Shown: positions 1 through 7,014 of the stretch, one piece after another
How positions within the stretch are numbered: the first letter of the stretch is position 1
Layout: each line of letters opens with the position of its first letter
From: Pseudomonadota bacterium
GTDB taxonomy: Bacteria > Desulfobacterota > Desulfobacteria > Desulfobacterales > Desulfosarcinaceae
Assembly: GCA_023435265.1 (NCBI GenBank)
Contig: JAEYRZ010000087.1
Location: forward strand, 1 to 17,887
Length of the DNA stretch: 17,887 nucleotides
Reading direction: 5' to 3'
Notes under the pieces: generated by a model
Databases searched by the model: none
The model's input: the letters and a program-made list of their open reading frames with translations, nothing else
What the model was told of the DNA's origin: nothing
Program-made: the position numbers and the translations under genes

Positions 1-1581
1 CCGGGCGTCAACGTTCCGCGGGCCTTTGAATCCTCCGGCCGCATGGGGGGCTTCATGGCGGCCGCGGCCGCCGGCGCGGATATGAACGAGCGCGTGGCCG
101 AAGCCGCAAGAGCCCTTGCGGCGCTCCCCGGTCCCGAGCGCGGCTGCAAACTGGTCACCGCCCCGGTCAAGGGCCGCAAGAGCTTTATCTGTTTCGATGA
201 GGACGCCACCATCAAAAACGTCAAACAAGCTATCGACAAGGGCTTCGATGTCCCCGAACTGATCAAACGCTTTACTTCGGCCGGGACAGGCCCCGGCCAG
301 GGCGGCATTCCGGGGCACAACCTGCCCCTGTTCGTGGCCAAATACACGGCCTCCACCGGCACGCCGGTTCCCACGACCGTGCGGCCGCCGTTGGTGCCCA
401 CCTTCGTGGCCACCTATGCGGGTTCCAACCACCACATGTTCAAACGAACCCCTCTGCACGATTCCCAGAAGCAAGACGGCGGTATTTTCCGCAATATCGG
501 CGTCTGGCAGCGCGCCCGCTACTTTTCCGAGGACTATGACTGCCGCGAAGAGATTCTGAACGTGCGCAACAATGTGGGACTTCTGGACGGATCCACCCTC
601 GGCAAATTCCGCATCCACGGGCCGGATGCGCTCAATGCCCTGCAACGCGTCTATGTTTCGGACATGAGCAGAGTCGGAACCGGGCGAATCAAGTATTCGG
701 CCATGTGCAACGACGACGGCTGCGTCATCGACGACGGTGTGGTCGTCAAGCTGGGTGAAAACGATTATTACTTCACCACCTCGACCGCCAGGGCGGGCCA
801 GACAGCGGAGTGGATCCGCTACCACACCCGATTCGACGGCTGGGATTTCCACCTGGTCAATCTGACCGACGCCATGGGCGTAATCAATATCTCCGGACCC
901 AACGCGCGTGCGGTTCTATCCAAACTGGTGGATATCGACGTTTCCAACGAGGCCTTCCCCTTTTCCGGGTATCGGGAATTCTTCATTCAGGAGACCATCT
1001 TCGTGCGGGCCATGCGCCTGGGCTTCGTGGGCGAGCTCTCCTACGAATTGCACGTTCCCTCTTCATACACCCGGTGCGTGTGGGACATGCTCCGGGAAGC
1101 AGGCGCCGAATTCGGCATCCGCAACTTCGGCGTAGAGGCTCAGAACGTGCTGCGCATGGAAAAGTGCCATGTGATCCTCGGCTCCGAGTCCGAGCAACGC
1201 ACCAACCTGCTGGACCTGGGATTGGGCTTTCTCTGGGACCGTACTAAGAGCCAGGCTAAAACGGTTGGCGCCGTGGCCTTGCGCCAGGCCGAAAACGATG
1301 TCGGACGGCTCAAACTGGTCGGCATCCGCATGGAAGACGACAGCCGGCCCGCGCGCGACGGCGCCCTGATCGTGGATCATAAGGTGCGCGGTTATGTGGC
1401 CACCATGCGCAGGAGCTTCACCACAGGCCAGGCCGTGGGAATGGCCCTGGTTGAATCTCAACTCGCGGATGTGGGCACACGGCTGGAGATTTATGAGGAT
1501 GAGTGCAATGGCGTGCGGCTGTATGCCCGCGTCGTCTCCATGCCCTTTTATGATGCCGACGGCAGTCGGATGAAACGGTGA
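1..1581 (+). CDS. Sarcosine oxidase alpha subunit-like protein, C-terminal part (5' end outside window)
   Basis: The frame is open from the first base, so the ATG at 43 is almost certainly internal and the gene starts upstream. Known heterotetrameric sarcosine oxidase alpha subunits (about 950-1000 residues) have an N-terminal 2Fe-2S/FAD oxidoreductase half and a C-terminal GcvT-like folate-binding half. Here the end of the first half (PRAFESSGRMGGF), the family linker (KSFICFDEDATIKNV, about codons 60-74, and VRPP, about 127-130) and then the GcvT fold (RTPLHD at about codons 149-154, LLDGSTLGK, CVIDDGV, FPFSGYRE, GELSYELHVP) follow in order. The expected role is oxidative N-demethylation of sarcosine or dimethylglycine, with the one-carbon unit passed to tetrahydrofolate. 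Beta and delta subunits are not in the window. The stop is followed 10 bases later by the next gene, so the two are co-transcribed. In an anaerobe the electron acceptor is unlikely to be oxygen; a related dehydrogenase is equally possible. Confidence 0.85.
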   Translation, partial: PGVNVPRAFESSGRMGGFMAAAAAGADMNERVAEAARALAALPGPERGCKLVTAPVKGRKSFICFDEDATIKNVKQAIDKGFDVPELIKRFTSAGTGPGQGGIPGHNLPLFVAKYTASTGTPVPTTVRPPLVPTFVATYAGSNHHMFKRTPLHDSQKQDGGIFRNIGVWQRARYFSEDYDCREEILNVRNNVGLLDGSTLGKFRIHGPDALNALQRVYVSDMSRVGTGRIKYSAMCNDDGCVIDDGVVVKLGENDYYFTTSTARAGQTAEWIRYHTRFDGWDFHLVNLTDAMGVINISGPNARAVLSKLVDIDVSNEAFPFSGYREFFIQETIFVRAMRLGFVGELSYELHVPSSYTRCVWDMLREAGAEFGIRNFGVEAQNVLRMEKCHVILGSESEQRTNLLDLGLGFLWDRTKSQAKTVGAVALRQAENDVGRLKLVGIRMEDDSRPARDGALIVDHKVRGYVATMRRSFTTGQAVGMALVESQLADVGTRLEIYEDECNGVRLYARVVSMPFYDADGSRMKR

Positions 1582-1591
1582 GGTAAACACC

Positions 1592-2251
1592 ATGACCGGA
1601 ATAAAACGCGAATCGCCGGTGCGATTCTCGGCCAGAGCCCTTAAAACAGAGATGCGCGACCATTGGTCGGTGGCATTGGAATATGCCGATGAGGGCAGCG
1701 GCCCATGGGTCGTCGATCTAGCCCACAAGCAGCGGTGGGATCTTCAAGACAAACAAATCGGCAAGCTGACGCCGTGCGGTTTGGCCGTACCTGCCGAACC
1801 GGGATCCTGCACCTTCGCTCAGGACATGCTGGTCAATCGCATGAACCGCACCCAGACATCGATCTACCACCTCGGCTCGGAGACGCCGGCGATGCCCGAG
1901 GTTCCGGGTTACACGGACGTCAGCGAATCAACGGTGTTCCTGGGCCTGTTCGGCCCCCAGATCTTTTCCATGGCAGAGAAGTTGACCAATCTGGATTTCA
2001 TGGCCCCGGGAAAAAATCCACCTTTTCTCTACCAAGGCCCTTTTTGCCGTATCCCCTGTCAAGTCGTCACCTTGCAGAAGAATCCGGATTATTCCGGCGG
2101 GTTCCTGCTGACCGCAAGCCGTGGATATGGGGAGAGTCTGATCCATGCCATCATGGATGCCGGCGCCGAATTCGGTTTGCGGCCCGCGGGTGAAAACCGT
2201 TTCCAGGCATGGGCGAAAGGATTGCAGGGCGGCGCGCGAACGGCGGGCTGA
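1592..2251 (+). CDS. Sarcosine oxidase gamma subunit-like / GcvT-fold protein
   Basis: A 219-residue soluble protein that starts 10 bases after the alpha-like gene, preceded by a weak GAGGT ribosome site at 1580-1584. The N-terminal RESPVRF plus the later GLFGP and GGFLLTASRGYGESL segments fit the shortened GcvT/YgfZ-like fold of SoxG-type subunits, which are about 200 residues and have no active site of their own. Its C-terminal AGAEFGLR (about residues 190-197) repeats AGAEFGIR of the GcvT half of the upstream protein, supporting a shared fold. Two cysteines sit close together (FCRIPC, about residue 150-155). In known enzymes the gamma subunit is structural and contacts the folate domain of alpha. 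The family call is moderately sure; the exact subunit role is inferred from position. Confidence 0.62.
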   Translation: MTGIKRESPVRFSARALKTEMRDHWSVALEYADEGSGPWVVDLAHKQRWDLQDKQIGKLTPCGLAVPAEPGSCTFAQDMLVNRMNRTQTSIYHLGSETPAMPEVPGYTDVSESTVFLGLFGPQIFSMAEKLTNLDFMAPGKNPPFLYQGPFCRIPCQVVTLQKNPDYSGGFLLTASRGYGESLIHAIMDAGAEFGLRPAGENRFQAWAKGLQGGARTAG

Positions 2252-2294
2252 AGTGGATTCCCGCACCCTTTTCGGATCGAAGCTGGGAGTACGT

Positions 2295-2990
2295 TCAGGC
2301 ATCTTCTTTTCTGCGCCAGCATTTTTCCCTGAGCGTACAGAGGCGGCACACCGATCCGACCCGTGAATGGGGATAGCCCGGGCCGATGCCGATCAGGCCG
2401 GAAGCTGATTTGAACGGCACGAGGACCCCGCTGCCGTTCAGCGTGATATCCGCGTCCGCCAGGTCGAGCAGTGCGCAGAGTTCCTTCTGGCGATCAACGG
2501 GCCAGCCCTCGAGCGAACCCGGGCCGATGCGGGGCCCCACACCCCAGCCGCGCTCCCGGGCCCGGTTTTCGGCCATCCGCGCAGCGACATCCCCCACCTT
2601 GCTCAAGGCCACCACCCCAACGCAATCCAGAAGGTAGGACGCCAGAAGCTCGCCGTTGGCGCCGAGGTCGCGCACGGCCGCATCCAGGCGCAAGCCAATG
2701 GAGGCCGTAAAAACCATTGCTTCGCGCGCTTCGGCGAGGAGCTGCCCGTGAGGGCCGATGAAGAGCTGGCGGGAAGCATTTCCCGGCAGACTCACGTTGG
2801 CGGTGCCGGCGCACACGGACGCGACCGCCGCCCACTCGTAGAGGATGACCGGGTCGTACAAAGCCCGAGCCTGTTCCAGCGCCGCGCGGGTCGCAGCCGC
2901 CATCCAGGACGGATCCCGCCGGCCACGGCTCAGGGCCAGCATCACTTCGGATGCTTCGATCTCGATCAGGATATCACGGCGTACCGCCAT
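2295..2990 (-). CDS. MetH activation-domain-like protein with C-terminal Cys cluster
   Basis: Reads as 231 residues. The frame stays open back to 3266, but the ATG at 2990 is chosen because GGGGAGG (2997-3003, minus strand) lies 6 bases upstream of it; the ATG at 2996 would abut that site. It overlaps the end of the RACo-like gene by 17 bases. The segment LLDCVGVVALSKVGD, then RIGPGSLEGWPVDRQKELCALL, then ITLNGSGVLVPFKSASGLIGIGPG resembles the S-adenosylmethionine-binding reactivation domain of cobalamin-dependent methionine synthase (in MetH: R-x-SPGY, LT-x-S-x-M-x-P, SVSG). The tail has C215-x2-C218-x5-C224, suited to a metal or Fe-S site. Free-standing homologues occur in anaerobes with corrinoid methyltransferases. 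Inferred role: keeping the corrinoid protein active together with RACo. No enzymatic activity can be proven from sequence. Confidence 0.7.
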   Translation of the reverse strand: MAVRRDILIEIEASEVMLALSRGRRDPSWMAAATRAALEQARALYDPVILYEWAAVASVCAGTANVSLPGNASRQLFIGPHGQLLAEAREAMVFTASIGLRLDAAVRDLGANGELLASYLLDCVGVVALSKVGDVAARMAENRARERGWGVGPRIGPGSLEGWPVDRQKELCALLDLADADITLNGSGVLVPFKSASGLIGIGPGYPHSRVGSVCRLCTLREKCWRRKEDA

Positions 2991-4830
2991 CACCATCCTC
3001 CCCACGGCGGCACGCCGCCAGCGGGTCAGGGAAAGCCATCGCCTGGACAAATCTTGCCGAAAATGCCGGATCGGCCCCCATTTCAACGAACTCAACCCGT
3101 GCCTGGATTTCCCGGACGCGCCGGCCGCAAGTTTGATTGACCAGCGCCATGGCCGCACCCAAGCCGGCCAGGTTACCCCTCGGTTCCACGACCCCCTCGG
3201 CCACGATAGCCGGCAGCATGCCGATCGCCACCGCGCTGCGCCAATTGAAGCGGGCACCGAAAGCACCGGTCAGAACCGTTCGTGGCAGCCGCCGCAGGCC
3301 GGTGCTGTCCATCAGAAACACAATCCCCGTTGCCAGGGCGGCCTTTGCCAGCTGAAGCTGGCGCACATCGCGCTGGGTGATGGCAATCTCCATGCCGGTT
3401 CCGCTGCTCTCGGCGGGAACGAGCACGAACCGTTGCCCGGCCCCTTGGCCGCTGCATACCACACCGGGATATCCGGGGTTGAACCGTCCGTCGGTTCTGA
3501 GCGCGCCGGATTGCAGCAGAACGGCCACAGCATCGATGATGCCGGAACCGCACAATCCCAACGGCGCACGCATCTCCCCGCCCAACACGTGGAATCCAAT
3601 CCCCTTTACGGGGTCGAGAAATACCTGGTCGATCGCCCCCGGAACGGCGCGCATACCGCAGGAAATTCGGGCCCCCTCGAACGCCGGACCGGTGGCGCAG
3701 CTGGTGGCCCACAACCTGCCCGCATGGCATAGAACCAGCTCGCCGTTTGTTCCGATATCCACGAGCAGGGTGTCGGTGTCGCACTCCAGGCTGCCGTCCG
3801 CCAGCAGGGCCGCCAGCGTATCGCCGCCCACGAATCCGGAGACGAGCGGGAAAAAATCAACCGGGACCCCCGGATTGAGGGACAATCCGATGTCGGCGGC
3901 CGTGATCGCGGGAAAATTGCGGGTGGTCGGCAGATACGGGAATACGCCGATGCCCCGGGGGTGAAGCCCGGCCAGGATCTGTTCCATGGTGCTGTTTCCC
4001 GCCACGCTGACCGCATCGATCGAATCGCGTTCGGCTCCGGCACCGTCCAGACAGCGTCCGATAAGACGATCGATCTCCTCCACCGCCAGGGTTTGAAGCC
4101 GCGTCAAACCTTCGGGATGCCTGCTGCAGTGGGCGATGCGGCTGATGACATCCTCCCCTGCTTCCCGCTGGGGATTTGCCGCCGCAGCACTGGACAGCAT
4201 CGTGCCGGAGGTAAGGTCGCAAAGGTAAGCAGCCATCGTCGTGGTGCCGATGTCGAGCGCGATGCCCAGGCTGCGTGTCCGCTGACCGGCAAGCACGGCC
4301 GTGATGCCGTGCTCGGCGTGGATCACCAGGGTTATGGCGGGGTCCGTCGTCTGGCACCGGCTCATCTGCTGCAGGCTGCGAAGCTGTCTGAAATTCAGCG
4401 CATCGACGCCGGCCGCTTTTGCATCGCAGACGATCGCCTCCTCCCAACTGGCGGCAAGACTGTCTGAAGCAGGCGGAAGAGAAGTCGAAGGGAGAACGAT
4501 GCGCCGCACCCACGGGTCCGGATCGATTCGCGCCAAACCGGCCTCTTTGGCGAAGCCGTCCGGCTGGTCCAGCGAGCTTTCGGGAATGGCCACCGTGCCC
4601 GGCCCCTTGAACTGCACCTGGCAGGCCAGCCGGTAGCCGGCTGCGATTTCTTCCGTACTCAAGTGGTCCCGCTCCGCCGTGGTCAGTGGAGACAAGCGCT
4701 CTTGGTGGCGCGCGATGATGCGGCACTTGCCGCACACACCCGCTCCGCCGCACAGCATGCGGATGCTGCGGCCGATCCGCTGCGAAGCGCTGGTCAATGA
4801 TTCTCCGCTCAGCACCTCGAAAGTGATCAT
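2974..4830 (-). CDS. RACo-like reductive activator of corrinoid proteins (2Fe-2S, DUF4445 ASKHA ATPase)
   Basis: 618 residues, the usual length for this family. The N-terminus is a 2Fe-2S ferredoxin domain with C27-x5-C33-x2-C36 and C70. After a linker comes an ASKHA-type ATPase region: ALDIGTTTMAAYL (phosphate loop, about 191-203), AGNSTMEQ (about 278-285), SGFVGGD (331-337), VDIGTNGE (357-364), CATGPAFEGA and TGAFG near the C-terminus. In characterised members ATP hydrolysis drives reduction of inactive Co(II) corrinoid to Co(I) so that it can accept a methyl group again; the protein is cytoplasmic. The start ATG overlaps the stop of the regulator gene (ATGA at 4827-4830) and has no clear ribosome site of its own, so translation is probably coupled. 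The likely client is the corrinoid protein at 8523-9155. Confidence 0.9.
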   Translation of the reverse strand: MITFEVLSGESLTSASQRIGRSIRMLCGGAGVCGKCRIIARHQERLSPLTTAERDHLSTEEIAAGYRLACQVQFKGPGTVAIPESSLDQPDGFAKEAGLARIDPDPWVRRIVLPSTSLPPASDSLAASWEEAIVCDAKAAGVDALNFRQLRSLQQMSRCQTTDPAITLVIHAEHGITAVLAGQRTRSLGIALDIGTTTMAAYLCDLTSGTMLSSAAAANPQREAGEDVISRIAHCSRHPEGLTRLQTLAVEEIDRLIGRCLDGAGAERDSIDAVSVAGNSTMEQILAGLHPRGIGVFPYLPTTRNFPAITAADIGLSLNPGVPVDFFPLVSGFVGGDTLAALLADGSLECDTDTLLVDIGTNGELVLCHAGRLWATSCATGPAFEGARISCGMRAVPGAIDQVFLDPVKGIGFHVLGGEMRAPLGLCGSGIIDAVAVLLQSGALRTDGRFNPGYPGVVCSGQGAGQRFVLVPAESSGTGMEIAITQRDVRQLQLAKAALATGIVFLMDSTGLRRLPRTVLTGAFGARFNWRSAVAIGMLPAIVAEGVVEPRGNLAGLGAAMALVNQTCGRRVREIQARVEFVEMGADPAFSARFVQAMAFPDPLAACRRGEDGDGGTP

Positions 4831-5786
4831 CTATTCGCGCCCGGGACGGGTTGGACTTTGCCGGCCGGGTCGTCACTCCGCTCTATCGGTTTTCGGGGCT
4901 CCAGCCGCTTCATACTGAACAGCACGTCGTTTTCCCAGTACGATTGTTCCAGCTTTTCCTGGTGCTTCTTCAGGTCGTCGCCATATCGCCCGGCCAGCTC
5001 GTGGATCAGGTAATTCACCAGGCAGGACAGAGTGGTCGGGCTTCCGAATACCGGGATATGGGTGGAGGGCGCAATGAGACTCTCGTCGGCGGCGTGAAGT
5101 AACGGGCAGGCTGTGCTGTCCGTGATCACGACCAGCTTCTGCCCCAGGCGTTTGACCAGCTTCCCGATCCGGATAAGCTCGTTCGGATATCGGGACTGCG
5201 CGACGATGACGGCCAGCACATCACTCGCGGATATGGTGAGCCAGTCGATGGTGGTTTTGTCGCTGCCTTTGAAAATCTGTATGCCGCCGCGGATTTTGGT
5301 CAGCGCCCAACCCAGGTAGTAGGCCGTCGTATAGGAAAGCCGTGAGCCGATCACATAAATCTGCGGGCTCGTATGCAGCAGCGATACGATCCGCCCGGCT
5401 TGTTCCATATCGGTATGTTCGAAAAGCTGCCGCAGGTTGTCGATCTCTTCGAATACCACGCGCCGAAACCGCTCCGCACCCGGTTCCCGCAGAACCATCT
5501 CGACCCGGTCCAGTATGGTCAGCTCGGTATCCACCAGGTCCCGCAGGGATTGCTGAAAATCGCTGTAACCGCTGTATCCGAGTTGCCCGACAAAACGCAC
5601 GACGGTCGCTTCGCTGACGCCGCACGTCCTTGCCAGTTCGGCGACGGTCATGAAGATCGCCTTGCGTGGATTCTCCAGCACATAGTCGCCGATCACCCGG
5701 CTTTTGGGTGTCAGTTCGTGCCGAAGCTCAGAAAATCGGTTCACCAGCGATTGAAACCCGTTGGCGCCGTTGGCGTGGAGGCTCAT
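4827..5786 (-). CDS. RpiR/MurR-family transcriptional regulator
   Basis: 319 residues from the ATG at 5786. A TTG at 5792 is also in frame, but GGGG at 5793-5796 (minus strand) is 6 bases from the ATG and directly abuts the TTG, so the ATG is preferred. The N-terminal domain carries a helix-turn-helix (FMTVAELARTCGVSEATVVRF, about residues 45-65) and LGYSGYSDFQ, both typical of RpiR proteins. The C-terminal half is a SIS fold (IYVIGSRLSYTTAYYL, then AVIVAQSRYPNELI, VVITDS), which in this family binds phosphosugars or related ligands. It is first in the minus-strand operon with the corrinoid activator genes and divergent from the methyltransferase genes, so it is the probable local regulator. 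The ligand here is unknown; the SQS/S-G-E-T phosphosugar signature is only partly kept (AQSRYP). Confidence 0.88.
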   Translation of the reverse strand: MSLHANGANGFQSLVNRFSELRHELTPKSRVIGDYVLENPRKAIFMTVAELARTCGVSEATVVRFVGQLGYSGYSDFQQSLRDLVDTELTILDRVEMVLREPGAERFRRVVFEEIDNLRQLFEHTDMEQAGRIVSLLHTSPQIYVIGSRLSYTTAYYLGWALTKIRGGIQIFKGSDKTTIDWLTISASDVLAVIVAQSRYPNELIRIGKLVKRLGQKLVVITDSTACPLLHAADESLIAPSTHIPVFGSPTTLSCLVNYLIHELAGRYGDDLKKHQEKLEQSYWENDVLFSMKRLEPRKPIERSDDPAGKVQPVPGANR

Positions 5787-5814
5787 TCGCAACCCCTTTC
5801 AGTCCAGCCTGAAA

Positions 5815-5842
5815 GCTAAATGAAATTTTTGTTTCATTTAGC
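5815..5842. promoter_or_regulatory. Perfect inverted repeat, candidate RpiR operator O1
   Basis: Arms GCTAAATGAAA (5815-5825) and TTTCATTTAGC (5832-5842) are exact reverse complements, 11 bases each, around a 6-base spacer TTTTTG. The repeat lies 28 bases upstream of the regulator ATG, where binding would block its own promoter. Dyads with A/T-rich arms are common for RpiR-type repressors; that this protein binds here is inference. Confidence 0.7.
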
Positions 5843-5890
5843 ATATATTTTTCATCCAATCAGATGTTTTGTTGTGTTCTGAGTAGCAAG

Positions 5891-5903
5891 TTTCACCTTG
5901 AAA
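5891..5903. promoter_or_regulatory. Weak dyad TTTCA-CCT-TGAAA, candidate auxiliary operator O3
   Basis: Five-base arms TTTCA and TGAAA around a 3-base centre. The half-site matches those of the two stronger dyads in the same intergenic region, but outward extension of the symmetry fails at once. On its own it could be chance. Confidence 0.35.
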
Positions 5904-6039
5904 TGCAAGACGAATGCTCCCCAAACCCGAAAGCGCGGAGCTGCATACCAACGATTCCGCTTGCTTAAAGGGCTTGGATTGTCGGGATTCTTCGAGAGGT
6001 ATCACCCGCGATGACGAGCGGCTGAAGCTAAAATTGTTC

Positions 6040-6068
6040 TTGACAGCTTTTGTTTCATATGAAAGTAA
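6040..6068 (+). promoter_or_regulatory. Possible sigma-70-type promoter for the methyltransferase operon
   Basis: A consensus -35 hexamer TTGACA is at 6040-6045. At 17 bases spacing the -10 would be AAGTAA, which matches TATAAT poorly; TATGAA at 6058-6063 is a better hexamer but too close unless TTGTTC (6034-6039) serves as -35. The position about 90-115 bases upstream of the first gene is plausible. The -10 element is uncertain. Confidence 0.35.
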
Positions 6069-6072
6069 AGCT
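6045..6072. promoter_or_regulatory. Near-palindrome around TTTCATATGAAA, candidate RpiR operator O2
   Basis: A perfect 12-base palindrome at 6053-6064 is embedded in a 28-base dyad whose outer arms AGCTTT and AAAGCT also pair; only two positions per arm mismatch. It shares the string TTTTGTTTCAT with the perfect repeat at 5815-5842 and has the same total length. It begins at the last base of TTGACA (6040-6045) and covers the expected promoter spacer, so an occupied site would repress the methyltransferase operon. Confidence 0.6.
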
Positions 6073-6155
6073 TCCATATTCAATGAACCTGCCTCATTTC
6101 AGCAACCCCCTTACGGCCCCGGAAATCCCGGCGGTCTGCTGAGGAGAATTCTTTA

Positions 6156-6962
6156 ATGATCATTATCGGTGAACTGATCAACGCGAGCCGCAAGACGATC
6201 GCAGCAGCAATCGAGGCCCGGGATGAAGCAGCCATCCAGCAGGTCGCAAGGGATCAGGCTGCGGCCGGCGCCGATTACATCGATGTGAATGCCGGTGTTT
6301 TCGTGGGCCGGGAGGCCGAATGTCTGAAATGGTTGGTCGAAACGGTTCAGGCGGCGACCGGCAAACCCTGCGCCATTGACAGTCCGGACCCCCGCGCCAT
6401 CGCAGCGGCTCTATCCGTACACAAGGGCACGGCCATGATCAACTCCATCTCGCTGGAGAAAGAGCGCCATGACAACCTGCTGCCTCTTTTAGCCGGCACG
6501 GATCTGAAGGTCATCGCCTTATGCATGAGCGATGGGGGGATGCCCGCCACCGTTGACGACCGTTTGAAAAACGCCGAAGCCCTGGTGGGCAGCCTGATCA
6601 AAAGCAACGTCAAAGTGGAGAACATCTTCGTGGATCCCCTGGTGCAGCCGATGAGCGTCAACAACCACTTCGGCATGGCCTTCCTGAACGCGGTGGCGGC
6701 GATCATGCACCGCTTCACGGGGGTCCATACCGCCTGCGGGTTGTCGAACATCAGCTACGGTCTGCCGGCACGCAAATTTTTAAACCAGACCTTCATGGCC
6801 ATGGCCATCGCCAATGGATTGGACGGCGCCATCGTCAACCCACTGGACCGGCGGATGATGGCTGCCATCGTGGCTGCCGAGGCACTTGCCGGCAGGGATA
6901 ATTACTGCATGAACTATCTGAAGGCGTACCGCGCGGGCCGTCTGGAAACGCCCGCGGCTTAA
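6156..6962 (+). CDS. mtgA: Methyltetrahydrofolate:corrinoid protein methyltransferase (MtgA/AcsE-type)
   Basis: 268 residues, the family's usual size, with a DHPS-like pterin-binding TIM barrel. The signature CGLSNISYGLPAR (about 194-206) is nearly that of acetogen AcsE/MeTr. The pterin-binding residues known from that enzyme (Asp75, Asn96, Asp160, Asn199, from memory) are present at D75, N96, D160 and N198. The enzyme transfers a methyl group between methylcobamide and tetrahydrofolate; in betaine demethylation it runs from corrinoid to folate, feeding the Wood-Ljungdahl methyl branch. GAGGAG lies 9 bases before the ATG. It leads the operon containing the MttB-type and corrinoid proteins, the same gene set as the mtgABC system of Desulfitobacterium. 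The symbol is assigned by function and context; it could equally serve another methyl donor. Confidence 0.87.
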   Translation: MIIIGELINASRKTIAAAIEARDEAAIQQVARDQAAAGADYIDVNAGVFVGREAECLKWLVETVQAATGKPCAIDSPDPRAIAAALSVHKGTAMINSISLEKERHDNLLPLLAGTDLKVIALCMSDGGMPATVDDRLKNAEALVGSLIKSNVKVENIFVDPLVQPMSVNNHFGMAFLNAVAAIMHRFTGVHTACGLSNISYGLPARKFLNQTFMAMAIANGLDGAIVNPLDRRMMAAIVAAEALAGRDNYCMNYLKAYRAGRLETPAA

Positions 6963-7014
6963 TCTGTCAACAGCTCAATCAACGGCTCCCGGCACGGCCG
7001 GAGGCAAGGAGCGG

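Larger units (their letters stand above)
5787..6155. promoter_or_regulatory. Divergent intergenic control region
   Basis: This 369-base stretch separates the regulator operon from the methyltransferase operon and holds no convincing gene; a short plus-strand frame at 5914-6156 and a minus-strand frame at 5838-6083 look random. It is richer in A and T than the surrounding genes. It carries three dyads built from TTTCA and TGAAA (listed separately), a TTGACA hexamer at 6040-6045 and the ribosome site GAGGAG at 6141-6146 for the next gene. Both operons should start here. Confidence 0.75.

Noticed and set aside
2252..2294. Bidirectional terminator between the two convergent operons
   Set aside because: The 43-base gap shows no convincing hairpin or T-run on either strand, although transcription should end near here.
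2991..3266. In-frame upstream extension of the MetH-activation-like gene to 3266
   Set aside because: It would lie wholly inside the RACo-like gene in another frame, has shadow-like composition (many W and R), and the ribosome site at 2997-3003 points to the ATG at 2990.
2845..3732. Plus-strand open frame of 295 codons opposite the RACo-like gene
   Set aside because: Low-complexity, His/Pro/Gly/Arg-rich translation with no recognisable domain; a shadow of a well-supported coding region.
3857..4876. Second minus-strand frame of 339 codons within the RACo-like gene
   Set aside because: Arg/Gly/His-rich out-of-frame reading of the ferredoxin and ATPase motifs; no family resemblance.
5914..6156. 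Small plus-strand frame of 80 codons in the divergent control region
   Set aside because: No good ribosome site, ends by overlapping the next start, crosses candidate operators and resembles no family.
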